A stretch of DNA of 64,000 bases from JAGPDB01 sp046331265 (GTDB taxonomy: Bacteria; Actinomycetota; Acidimicrobiia; IMCC26256; JAGPDB01): contig JAXLRE010000001.1 in NCBI GenBank assembly GCA_046331265.1, forward strand, positions 1 to 64,000. Direction: 5' to 3'. Under the pieces are notes generated by a model. The model did no database searches and had not been told where the DNA came from. It was given only the letters and a program-made list of their open reading frames with translations. A program made the position numbers and the translations under genes. This document shows, one piece after another, positions 45,066 to 52,668 of this stretch (positions are counted from its first letter, which is position 1; each line of letters begins with the position of its first letter).

Positions 45066-45149
45066 GTCGAAGTGGCGGAATTGGCAGACGCGCAAGCTTA
45101 AGGTGCTTGTGCCCGTTAGGGCGTGGGGGTTCAAGTCCCCCCTTCGACA
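45066..45149 (+). tRNA. tRNA-Leu, anticodon AAG
   Basis: This 84-base tRNA has a perfect acceptor stem GTCGAAG/CTTCGAC, class II D-arm GCGGAATTGGCAGACGC, anticodon stem CAAGC/GCTTG with loop TTAAGGT, variable arm TGCCCGTTAGGGCGT and T-arm GGGGGTTCAAGTCCCCC, discriminator A. Aligned with Escherichia coli tRNA-Leu(GAG) the loop differs at position 34, giving A34-A35-G36. A34 would normally need deamination to inosine. CCA is not encoded. Confidence 0.93.
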
Positions 45150-45188
45150 CTGTATTCTGAATGATAAAGGCCTTGTTAAGATTTTGTC

Positions 45189-45194
45189 TATGAT
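45189..45194 (+). promoter_or_regulatory. Leaderless -10 element TATGAT for the gene at 45201
   Basis: TATGAT is followed by six bases (tatgaa) and the GTG start. No Shine-Dalgarno site is present. The hexamer matches the sigma-70 -10 consensus well. Confidence 0.5.
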
Positions 45195-45200
45195 TATGAA

Positions 45201-45863
45201 GTGAAATTATTTGCTGGGTCAATTTTAAACGCTAAACAAAAACTTTTGAATCTTTATCGTAAGCGGTTTGTTTTTGTGACATCTAATATTTTAGGAATAC
45301 TGATCGCAATAATCGGGATAATTGTATGCATAGGCATGATACTGGGTTCGTATTCTTTAAACTCAGCTGCGAAAACGCGCACCAAAAATATTGAAAAAGT
45401 TGTAAATACTTACTTGGACAAAGGAAATAATAGTTTAGAAGAGATCAAAGTAACGATTGCGAATATTACTTCGATTGATGAATTAGTACATAACATTTCG
45501 GATATGTCAGAAAAAAACATCGATCGTCTCGAAAGTTTGAAGCTATCACTTAGCACTCTTAACTATCGTAATTATTTAGATAGGTCAATCACACATGTTG
45601 ACGAGACGCTAAAAATATTGAAAGAAATAAAGAAACTTCCAATAGTTGTACTCATTTCGAAAGAAATAATTAATGAGAAGATCGACATGTTAAAAGCAAA
45701 AATACGTCAAATAAAAATAGAAATTGGAAATAGTGCATCAAAGGTGCGCCAAATCGCCTTCTATACCTTTTTAGTTTCGTTTGTTCTAGCTGGGATATTT
45801 CTTGTAGGTGAATTTACATTACTATCCAGAAGTATAAAGGGTTTAAAGTCAATAAATGCTTAA
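45201..45863 (+). CDS. Membrane protein with two helices and an extracytoplasmic coiled coil
   Basis: I do not recognise this 220-residue protein. One transmembrane helix lies at about 29-52 (ILGILIAIIGIIVCIGMIL) and another at about 187-208 (FYTFLVSFVLAGIFLVG). Between them are about 130 residues of charged helix (IEKVVNTYLDKGNNSLEEI and onward) likely to form a coiled coil outside the membrane. The topology resembles chemoreceptor sensor regions without a signalling domain. It starts at GTG and is convergent with the gene at 45860, sharing four bases at the stops. Confidence 0.7.
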   Translation: MKLFAGSILNAKQKLLNLYRKRFVFVTSNILGILIAIIGIIVCIGMILGSYSLNSAAKTRTKNIEKVVNTYLDKGNNSLEEIKVTIANITSIDELVHNISDMSEKNIDRLESLKLSLSTLNYRNYLDRSITHVDETLKILKEIKKLPIVVLISKEIINEKIDMLKAKIRQIKIEIGNSASKVRQIAFYTFLVSFVLAGIFLVGEFTLLSRSIKGLKSINA

Positions 45864-46771
45864 CTAAAAAAAGTTCTCTCTAAACTTCTTACTTCAGCCA
45901 TATATTCGCGGGTTTTTGCATTGCGACCTGTTAGCAAGCCAACACCATTCGCTAATGTACCTGCACCACCTATTAAAACAAATGGTACAAGTGACATAAA
46001 TACTTTGTCTCCTGCAATATCTAAATCAGTTAATCCAGGGTTTTGACCAGCAATTGCTTGATTAGAGCGAGTTAATTTTTCTATTGCTGGAACATTTGGT
46101 TCAAAAGAAATAGTCAAAGTTTGTGACTTAGGTTGTTGTCTAACTTGAACATCTAAATCTTTTAAAGCTCGATCCATATCATCAAGAGATTGAGCAATTA
46201 AATGGGTATCTACATCTCTAATCTTCTGGTAATCATGAGCTGTATGATAATTCCACAATAGCCCTGTAGCTGTACCGCTAGATAAAAGTAATACTGCAAA
46301 AGCCAATCTTTGTTCAAGAAAAATAGAAAGTACTGTGCTACGTCTATCTGCTGAGATGTCTTTAGCTAAAGGAGATGGATTTTTCTTGCGTAGAAATTTA
46401 GCAACAGTTAAACCAATTCCGCCACCATAATATATTTCTTGTAAATCTTTAAGTTCTTTATCTAAGTCCTGCATTCGTTTTGCAAAATCGCTTATGCGGC
46501 CAAAATCTAGTGAATCTCGATTGATAATTTCATTAGCTGTAGTAATAATTTGAACTCGACCCTGCTCGGTTATCGAGACGCTATCGCTGGTTGCTTGTGT
46601 CGACAACGCATTTACAGCATCATCTGAACTTTGGAATGTTTTAGCGCTATCACTTAAAGCGGAAGCATCAGAAAATAAATTAATTGTTGCACCAACAGGT
46701 ACAGCAACAGATGTGACGCCAACTACTCCAGCTAAAGTATTACGGATTTTTCGTACGTTAATTTTGCTCAT
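45860..46771 (-). CDS. Membrane protein of unknown function
   Basis: This 303-residue protein has a hydrophobic N-terminus (TLAGVVGVTSVAVPVGATI), a helical charged region, a central helix (LAFAVLLLSSGTATGLLWNY) and a C-terminal hydrophobic stretch (VFMSLVPFVLIGGAGTLANG). Regions around 80-115 and 180-210 look like coiled coils. No family is recognised. It is the last gene of a minus-strand run led by a glycosyltransferase and a 40-residue membrane peptide, so it may work with the glycan made there. Confidence 0.65.
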   Translation of the reverse strand: MSKINVRKIRNTLAGVVGVTSVAVPVGATINLFSDASALSDSAKTFQSSDDAVNALSTQATSDSVSITEQGRVQIITTANEIINRDSLDFGRISDFAKRMQDLDKELKDLQEIYYGGGIGLTVAKFLRKKNPSPLAKDISADRRSTVLSIFLEQRLAFAVLLLSSGTATGLLWNYHTAHDYQKIRDVDTHLIAQSLDDMDRALKDLDVQVRQQPKSQTLTISFEPNVPAIEKLTRSNQAIAGQNPGLTDLDIAGDKVFMSLVPFVLIGGAGTLANGVGLLTGRNAKTREYMAEVRSLERTFFS

Positions 46772-46778
46772 AATTTAT

Positions 46779-46901
46779 CTAATATCTTCTCAGTTTTCTA
46801 TAAGCCATAACAAAAGGAACACTAATTAGTAATCCAACAGCAACTAGATTCGTAGGACCTAAAGAAATAATAGACTTTAAAAACATTATTATGTAATGCA
46901 T
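46779..46901 (-). CDS. 40-residue membrane peptide between the glycosyltransferase and the 303-residue membrane protein
   Basis: A short open frame starts at ATG 46901, overlapping the glycosyltransferase stop as TAATG, and ends at TAG 46779-46781. Its product begins MHYIIMFLKSIISLG and has a single hydrophobic helix followed by AYRKLRRY, a positively charged end. Translational coupling and a coherent membrane-helix composition support it. It could also be chance sequence in a 130-base gap. Confidence 0.5.
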   Translation of the reverse strand: MHYIIMFLKSIISLGPTNLVAVGLLISVPFVMAYRKLRRY

Positions 46902-48058
46902 TATGCAGCCTCTTGTCTTTGAGTGTTAACGCGAGTAGGAGAGACCCATGTTGCTTTCTTTACTGTCGGCTTTCTCAGAGCTTTTATGAATCCATGCATT
47001 AATGCAATACGCCAGTTGATGTCATAAATAATTAATGTAGGCCAAACAATTAGCATTCTCCATTTACGCAAAATAATCGCACCAAAAATTCCTAAAAGAC
47101 CATAGCCTGCAAAGTACCAAGCTAGAGCTAAAGCAATATTTTGTGTCACTGTTGAAAACAACATGACCATATACAAAGGCCACAGCCAATAAAAGATTGC
47201 ATCAATAGAAATTGTTAACCAAGACAAATCTGCTCGAGATCTTTTGCGGCCCAGCTTATGTGTAATAGCAATCTGCCATGATCCCCAAGCCCAACGTAGA
47301 TGTTGTTTATATAATTCATTCCAATTAGACGGTTCTTGTAACGTCGCAACTGCCTTAGTGTTGTATTTGATCTCACCTAGTTTTTGTCTATGTATTTGCC
47401 AGCACCAATCAGCATCTTCAGTAACAAAATATGGATTATCTCTAACGACTTGGTCAAGTATTCGTGCTCTATATGTTGTTAATGCGCCATTGATCCAAGT
47501 TCTTGCATTGAAAAACGATTGAAGACGGTACATGACAAGCTGTGTTCGCCAAGTAGCAAACGCTCTCGCACCAATAAAACCGTTCCATCGTTTCGAATCT
47601 TTCCAATAGCTAACACTGTGGCCTTCACATGCAGCCAAAGATTTACGTTTGTCTAAAAACTCAATAGTCTTTTCGACATAATCAGGATTCAATGCAGTAT
47701 CGTCATCTAATATCATCACAAAATCATAAAGTTCAGGAATTCTTTTTCCATCAAACTTTTGCCATTGGATATCTAATGCATGTCTAACAGCTAATGCTTT
47801 CCCAATATTTTCGTCTAAGTCAATAACTGTTACATCAAGTGATCTAGCGATACTAGATGTGCTATCTGTTGAAGCATCATTAATTACGTAAACATCTGCT
47901 TGATTTCTCGCACTCTTAATTGCATCAGCGATAGTGGCCTCACCATTACGGCATGGAATAAGAATACACATTCTCATTCCTGGGATATTTACCTGCTCAT
48001 CAATAAAAGACTCACCATGTTTCCAATTTTGGCTATATGACAACCGACGAGTGTTCAT
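46901..48058 (-). CDS. Membrane glycosyltransferase, family 2
   Basis: This 385-residue enzyme has a GT-A domain at the N-terminus: ILIPCRNGEATIADAI, VINDASTDST, the metal-binding DDDTALN and, further on, VTEDADWCWQ, with the QxxRW-type motif as KQHLRWAWGSW. Two to four C-terminal helices (VMLFSTVTQNIALALAWYF and others) anchor it and may form a translocation path, as in chitin, hyaluronan or poly-GlcNAc synthases. The polymer made is not known. It is followed by the 40-residue peptide and the 303-residue membrane protein. Confidence 0.9.
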   Translation of the reverse strand: MNTRRLSYSQNWKHGESFIDEQVNIPGMRMCILIPCRNGEATIADAIKSARNQADVYVINDASTDSTSSIARSLDVTVIDLDENIGKALAVRHALDIQWQKFDGKRIPELYDFVMILDDDTALNPDYVEKTIEFLDKRKSLAACEGHSVSYWKDSKRWNGFIGARAFATWRTQLVMYRLQSFFNARTWINGALTTYRARILDQVVRDNPYFVTEDADWCWQIHRQKLGEIKYNTKAVATLQEPSNWNELYKQHLRWAWGSWQIAITHKLGRKRSRADLSWLTISIDAIFYWLWPLYMVMLFSTVTQNIALALAWYFAGYGLLGIFGAIILRKWRMLIVWPTLIIYDINWRIALMHGFIKALRKPTVKKATWVSPTRVNTQRQEAA

Positions 48059-48080
48059 TACAGGTTATATAAAGTGAGAA

Positions 48081-48302
48081 TTAGTCGTTTACTGGGTTGC
48101 GCTTACGAGCAAAAGCCATAAGTGCTAAACCAGAAACTAAAAGTACAGCTGCAATAACAATGATGGTTGTAGTTGGTGAGCCTGTGAAAGCCAGTCTGCT
48201 ATTTCGATTAGCAGAGATTCCTCCAACTGTTACTCCTGTTGTTCCAAGTACAGTTCCTGCAACAATTCGTATTCCGCCTACTTGAGGTGAAGGTATAGAC
48301 AT
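48081..48302 (-). CDS. Small LAXTG-type surface protein
   Basis: This 73-residue protein ends in the sorting pattern LAFTG, then the helix TTIIVIAAVLLVSGLALMAF and the basic tail ARKRNPVND. LAXTG is the motif recognised by class E sortases in actinobacteria. The N-terminal 40 residues are Gly/Val/Thr-rich with no clear signal peptide, which is a difficulty for export as a standard sortase substrate. AAAGGA lies five bases before the ATG. It is upstream of the glycosyltransferase gene by 22 bases and may be in the same transcript. No sortase gene is in the window. Confidence 0.6.
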   Translation of the reverse strand: MSIPSPQVGGIRIVAGTVLGTTGVTVGGISANRNSRLAFTGSPTTTIIVIAAVLLVSGLALMAFARKRNPVND

Positions 48303-48381
48303 AACAATCCTTTGTTCTGAAAAACGGACTAATAGTATATACCGTACTTATGGTATCAATCAAATGTTTCTCATGCGATGC

Positions 48382-48387
48382 TATTTT
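48382..48387 (+). promoter_or_regulatory. Leaderless -10 element TATTTT for the gene at 48395
   Basis: TATTTT ends seven bases before ATG 48395 and no Shine-Dalgarno site is present. It favours 48395 over an upstream in-frame start at 48350. Confidence 0.4.
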
Positions 48388-48394
48388 AAAGTGT

Positions 48395-48904
48395 ATGAAT
48401 TTAAACAATTTTGGCGGAATACCCGCACACCCATTATTAGTACATATACCCGTTGTTTTAGTACCTCTTGTTCTTATTACAGTGCTAATTGCATCTTTAA
48501 AGCCTTCCTGGCATAAAACTTTTGCTATTCCTACAGCAGCTCTATCGGTAGTTGTATTTATAGGATCATATTTTGCAAAAGAATCTGGCGAACATCTCGA
48601 AGAGCTTCTAGACGAAAAAGAATCACTTCTAGAAAAACACATCAACTACGGAGATAAGTTTATGCTTATTGCTCTAGTCCTTTTATTGGTAGTTGTGATC
48701 TGGAGTCTCTACGGAAAATATTTCAAATCTTCTGCACAGAAAATATTTAATTCAAATGTAATCAGAATAATTGTTTGTGTAGTCGCCGTTTTGTACTTAG
48801 CATTTGCTTCATACTTTGTTTATCTGACAGGACACTCTGGAGCGAAATCTGTATGGAATGAAACCTCGACAGAGAAGACTTCTGGTGGAGAACGAGGAGA
48901 GTAA
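48395..48904 (+). CDS. DUF2231 family membrane protein
   Basis: This 169-residue protein has about four transmembrane helices. HPLLVHIPVVLVPLVLITVL near the N-terminus, with the His-Pro and His residues, is the DUF2231 signature (predicted membrane proteins, sometimes with heme-like ligands). GDKFMLIALVLLLVVVIW and VRIIVCVVAVLYLAF-like segments follow, then TGHSGAKSVW with another conserved His. I take ATG 48395 over 48350 because of the -10 hexamer. metA begins 13 bases after the stop. Function is unknown. Confidence 0.75.
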   Translation: MNLNNFGGIPAHPLLVHIPVVLVPLVLITVLIASLKPSWHKTFAIPTAALSVVVFIGSYFAKESGEHLEELLDEKESLLEKHINYGDKFMLIALVLLLVVVIWSLYGKYFKSSAQKIFNSNVIRIIVCVVAVLYLAFASYFVYLTGHSGAKSVWNETSTEKTSGGERGE

Positions 48905-48905
48905 T

Positions 48906-48911
48906 TAAACT
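48906..48911 (+). promoter_or_regulatory. Leaderless -10 element TAAACT for metA
   Basis: TAAACT is followed by six bases (ctatat) and ATG 48918; no Shine-Dalgarno site. It matches the element before the gene at 2225 in hexamer and spacing. No riboswitch fits in the 13-base gap. Confidence 0.5.
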
Positions 48912-48917
48912 CTATAT

Positions 48918-49863
48918 ATGCCCGTAATCATTCCTGATTCAAGTACAGACTTAATAGAACGACTTAACACAGCAGGTGCTGTTGTTATGTCAGAATCTGA
49001 TGCATTAACTCAAGATATACGTCCTGCACGGATTGGGTTATTAAATTTAATGCCTGCACCGGCAATGGAATCTACAGAAAATCAATGGCTTAGATATATT
49101 TCTAATACTGTTTTGCAAGTGGAACCAGTTCTCTTGAAGTTCGATAACGACCTGCGTGAGCGTGACGGGGCAAGTCGTAGAGAAATACTGAAGCACTACA
49201 TAAAGTTCTCTGACGGTATTAAAGATGGATTAGATGGACTAATTGTTACCGGAGATAACCTAGAACTTAGAAAAGATCCGAAGATTCACGAAGCATTACC
49301 ATTTGAAGAAATTACCTATGGGGATTCGCTTAAAGAAGTCATTGACTGGGCAAGAAAAAATGTTTTTCTCAACGATATATTCGTGCTTAGGCAGTCATTT
49401 TGCTCTAAATCATATATATGGTTTAGAAAGAAAAGTAGGCGATAAAAAAATATTCGGTGTTTATGAACATGAAATATTGCGTTACTCAACCCACCCGATT
49501 CTTCAACGTGTTGATGATGTAATAAACGCTCCTCATTCAAGATGGGGAGATGTTTCCATAGATGAAATGAAAAAAGCAGATATAGAAGTGTTAGCAAAGT
49601 CTGATAAGGCAGGATGGTTAATTGCATCTTGTAATAATGAATCAAATGGTTTTGATATTTTCTTACAAGGACATCCCGAATACGATAAATACGATCTTCA
49701 TAGCGAATTTATTCGTGACTGGCAAAACGGTCAAGCAATGCCTAAAGATTATTATGATTCAAATAACCCAGCATCTATGCCAATAATGACATGGTCAAAT
49801 GATGCGAGAGCATTGCATTCAAATTGGATTGCTGCAATGTACAAACACTTTTCAGGTAACTAA
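48918..49863 (+). pseudogene. metA: Homoserine O-acyltransferase MetA, reading frame broken by one extra T
   Basis: The N-terminal part in one frame (MPVIIPDSSTDL, PARIGLLNLMP, DGLIVTGDNLELRK) and the C-terminal part in another (SCLGSHFALNHIYGLE, GVYEHEIL, GHPEYDKYDLHSEF) together make a complete MetA of about 315 residues. Removing one T from the run of five at 49363-49367 joins them as DWARKNVFSTIYSCLGSHF, which aligns without gaps to the active-site Cys region of Escherichia coli MetA. The enzyme acylates homoserine for methionine synthesis. The break could be an assembly error, a slippage site or real loss. Otherwise both halves are well preserved, which argues against an old pseudogene. 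Acyl donor (succinyl or acetyl) is not predicted. Confidence 0.85.
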
Positions 49864-49868
49864 CTTTT

Positions 49869-50315
49869 TCAAGCATTTGCTTTTTCGCGACTCTTTTTCT
49901 TTACTTCTTTGAATATTCCAAAAACGGAAACCGTAGTAGTGAAACATAAAAACAGTCCGTAATAAGCGTAAACGCGCAATGGTGGATTGTTTGCAAAAAG
50001 TAAAACATATAGATCTGGCGCAAAAAATAAAATCGCAGTCAACATTCCGTATAAATAGATATTTATTTTTTTACCGTCTACAAGTCCCATAACAAATCTA
50101 AAAGAACATATTGAATACGGAATAGAGATTGTTATTTCAAAAATAAAATAATAAACACCGTTAATCCCGTATTTAGATAATGAATGAGAAATTACTAGAG
50201 CTCGGATTGCGTCATAGATAAGGACGATTAATATCCATAATTTGGAAAAAAGTTTTCTTCTTTTAGGTGTTAAATATTGTTGTAGCCAATTTTTTTGTGT
50301 TTTCTCAGCTAACAT
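49869..50315 (-). CDS. Small polytopic membrane protein of unknown function
   Basis: This 148-residue protein has about four hydrophobic segments (LWILIVLIYDAIRALVI, GVYYFIFEITISIPYSI, YGMLTAILFFAPDLYVLLF, GLFLCFTTTVSVFGIF) and basic ends. I recognise no family. GGAAGA lies about eleven bases before the ATG. It is divergent from the phosphatidylcholine-synthase-like gene with eight bases between start codons, and convergent with metA. Confidence 0.6.
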   Translation of the reverse strand: MLAEKTQKNWLQQYLTPKRRKLFSKLWILIVLIYDAIRALVISHSLSKYGINGVYYFIFEITISIPYSICSFRFVMGLVDGKKINIYLYGMLTAILFFAPDLYVLLFANNPPLRVYAYYGLFLCFTTTVSVFGIFKEVKKKSREKANA

Positions 50316-50323
50316 GTACTTTA

Positions 50324-51085
50324 ATGTCTTCCAATATAAATCCCGATATAAATAGTTCTGAAGAAGATATTACTTTATCTAGCAAACTTTGGGCCGCATG
50401 GAGTATCCACGCATTTACTGCTTCTGGCGTTCTATGTGCGCTATTTGGTTTCGTTGCAATATTCAATCAAAATCCAAGATCAGCTTTAGTCTGGCTATTA
50501 GTAGCACAAATAATTGATGGGGTAGATGGACCATTAGCCCGAGGAATGGAAGTAGCAAAAAATTGTTCGGTTATTGATGGGAAAGTACTAGATCTTGTTA
50601 TCGATTATTTAACTTGTGTTGTTGTTCCTGTGATTTTTATGTTGAAGTTTGAAATATTTCCTTCGCACTTAGAATTGCCATTAGCAGGTCTTATTTTATT
50701 TACATCGGTATTGTGGTTTGCTCGAAAAGATATTGAAACCAACGACATGTGGTTTAGGGGATTCCCAGCAGGATGGAATTTGGTTGCAACTTCGTTATGG
50801 CTATTGCACTTCAACCAATATATTAATGCTGCAGTTTCTTTTGTTTTTATAGTTTTGACGATGTCGAATGTGAAATTTTTTCATATATTAAGTTCACAAC
50901 AATTTAAAACGTTAAATATTACGCTTACAACTATCTATTTGTTAGCTATGACTGGAATGATTGTTGTCGAAAAAGAACAAGATAATGTTATCGGTAAGGC
51001 CATTATATGTGCTTGGATTGCATATTATTTTGCTATGGCTATTTGGCGAACTTCCCAAGGTGACGAAATAGTCACTGCAGAATAG
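50324..51085 (+). CDS. pcs: CDP-alcohol phosphatidyltransferase, phosphatidylcholine synthase-like
   Basis: This 253-residue membrane enzyme has the CDP-alcohol phosphatidyltransferase motif in the form found in Pcs: IIDGVDGPLARGMEV, then IDGKVLDLVIDYLTCVVVP, supplying the metal-binding Asp residues. WFRGFPAGWNLVATSLWLL is also Pcs-like. About seven helices are present. Pcs joins choline to CDP-diacylglycerol and is best known from alphaproteobacteria and some pathogens. The start is taken at ATG 50324; an in-frame codon at 50267 would extend into the divergent gene. Substrate assignment is by motif only. Confidence 0.8.
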   Translation: MSSNINPDINSSEEDITLSSKLWAAWSIHAFTASGVLCALFGFVAIFNQNPRSALVWLLVAQIIDGVDGPLARGMEVAKNCSVIDGKVLDLVIDYLTCVVVPVIFMLKFEIFPSHLELPLAGLILFTSVLWFARKDIETNDMWFRGFPAGWNLVATSLWLLHFNQYINAAVSFVFIVLTMSNVKFFHILSSQQFKTLNITLTTIYLLAMTGMIVVEKEQDNVIGKAIICAWIAYYFAMAIWRTSQGDEIVTAE

Positions 51086-51096
51086 AAGCTTATTGG

Positions 51097-52602
51097 CTAT
51101 AAGTCTTCTGGTCGCAAAGTTGGAAATAGAACAATATCGCGTATTGATTGTGTCTCAGCTAACAACATAGCAAGACGGTCCATACCTATTCCTAAACCAC
51201 CGGTTGGAGGAAGACCATATTCAATAGCGCGAAGATAAGATTCGTCAACACTTCCAGCCTCGTCGTCGCCAGCTTCTTTGGCTTTCTGTTCTTCTTCAAA
51301 GCGCAACCGTTGCTCTACAGGATCGTTTAACTCTGAGAATGCATTTCCGAGTTCACGTCCAGCAATAACTAATTCAAATCTTTCAGTTATATGCGGATCA
51401 TCAAATTTTTGTTTTGCTAAAGGAGAAATTTCAGTAGGATAGTCCATAACAAAAGTTGGTTGAACAATATGTTTTTCAGCATGCTCTTCATAAAGCTCAC
51501 CTATAATTTTGCCAACACCCCAGTGATCTTCAATTTTTTCTAATCCATGTGCTTTAGCAATTTTTACAGCTTGGTCTCTGTCCATTGAAGGATGCATCTT
51601 TTCACCAATTGCATTTTCAACTAAATCAATCATTGTTATCTGTTTAAACGGAGGTTTTAGAGAAATTTCTATTCCACCAAAAACAATGTCGCTTCTACCA
51701 ATAGAATCCATAGCCGCGTTAAAGACAATATCTTGTGCGACATCCATCATTGTTTTGTAGTCACCTAAGGCTTCGTAGCATTCCATCATTGTAAATTCAG
51801 GATTATGTCTTGTAGAAATACCTTCATTACGAAATACACGACCAATTTCAAAAACTTTTTCAATACCTGCAACAACTAACCGCTTTAGATGAAGTTCTAA
51901 AGCAATGCGCAAATGTAAATCCATATCTAGAGCATTGTGGTGAGTAACGAAAGGTCTAGCTGTAGCTCCACCAGGCTGATCATGAAGAACTGGTCCTTCA
52001 ACTTCGACATAGCCACGGTTAACTAAGGTTTTTCTAACACTTGCAATAGCTTTGTGTCTTATCTCGAAACGTTTTTTTGATTCTTCATTCATTATTAAGT
52101 CAAGTTCACGCTGTCGATATATTTGATCTACATCTGTCATACCTTTAAATTTGTCAGGTAACGGCCGTAAACATTTTGAAAGAAGATCAACAGACGTGGT
52201 CTTAATAGACAGTTCACCCTTTTTAGAAGTAATAACTTCACCTTGGGCGCTAACCCAGTCACCCAAATCTAAATCAACAAAGCTATCGAAATTATCTCCC
52301 ATTTCGTTCTTAGAAACAAAAAGCTGTATTGAGCCACTTGAATCACGCAAAGTAGCAAAAGAAAGCTTACCCATATCACGTTTTAAGACGATACGTCCTG
52401 CGACCGAAACTATTTCACCTGTATGATGTTCAGGCTCGAGATCCCCATATTTTGCATGCAAATCACCAGCTAAAGCACTTCGTTGACCCGTAGTTGGGTA
52501 TGGGTTTATGTTTTTGGACCGTAACGAATTGACTTTGTCTAATCTGAGCGCTTTGATGTCTTCATCTGACGAAGTTGAATGATTTTCTTGGGTGCTATCC
52601 AT
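51097..52602 (-). CDS. lysS: Lysyl-tRNA synthetase, class II
   Basis: This 501-residue enzyme charges tRNA-Lys. The N-terminal OB fold (VSVAGRIVLKRDMGKLSF-type VSVAGRIVLKRDMGKL) binds the anticodon. The catalytic core shows motif 2 as FEIGRVFRNEGISTRHNPEF, read in two parts, and motif 3 as GLGIGMDRLAMLL. No MprF-type or other fusion is present. It starts six bases after a TAAAAT hexamer, divergent from glyA across 66 bases. Confidence 0.97.
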   Translation of the reverse strand: MDSTQENHSTSSDEDIKALRLDKVNSLRSKNINPYPTTGQRSALAGDLHAKYGDLEPEHHTGEIVSVAGRIVLKRDMGKLSFATLRDSSGSIQLFVSKNEMGDNFDSFVDLDLGDWVSAQGEVITSKKGELSIKTTSVDLLSKCLRPLPDKFKGMTDVDQIYRQRELDLIMNEESKKRFEIRHKAIASVRKTLVNRGYVEVEGPVLHDQPGGATARPFVTHHNALDMDLHLRIALELHLKRLVVAGIEKVFEIGRVFRNEGISTRHNPEFTMMECYEALGDYKTMMDVAQDIVFNAAMDSIGRSDIVFGGIEISLKPPFKQITMIDLVENAIGEKMHPSMDRDQAVKIAKAHGLEKIEDHWGVGKIIGELYEEHAEKHIVQPTFVMDYPTEISPLAKQKFDDPHITERFELVIAGRELGNAFSELNDPVEQRLRFEEEQKAKEAGDDEAGSVDESYLRAIEYGLPPTGGLGIGMDRLAMLLAETQSIRDIVLFPTLRPEDL

Positions 52603-52608
52603 CCGAAT

Positions 52609-52614
52609 ATTTTA
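52609..52614 (-). promoter_or_regulatory. Leaderless -10 element TAAAAT for lysS
   Basis: On the minus strand TAAAAT is followed by ATTCGG and ATG, with no Shine-Dalgarno site. It is the same hexamer and spacing as nadA and the gene at 3431. Confidence 0.55.
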
Positions 52615-52668
52615 GAACTTTCTAGTAGGCTAAATGTACTTAGAGTTTAAGGGTTAAAGGGAGGACAA

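Noticed and set aside
49303..49863. A separate gene downstream of metA
   Set aside because: Its first 20 codons are out-of-frame metA sequence; the conserved part is the metA C-terminus displaced by one extra T.
52603..52668. A glycine or lysine riboswitch in the lysS-glyA gap
   Set aside because: The gap is only 66 bases, too short for either aptamer, and lysS appears leaderless.
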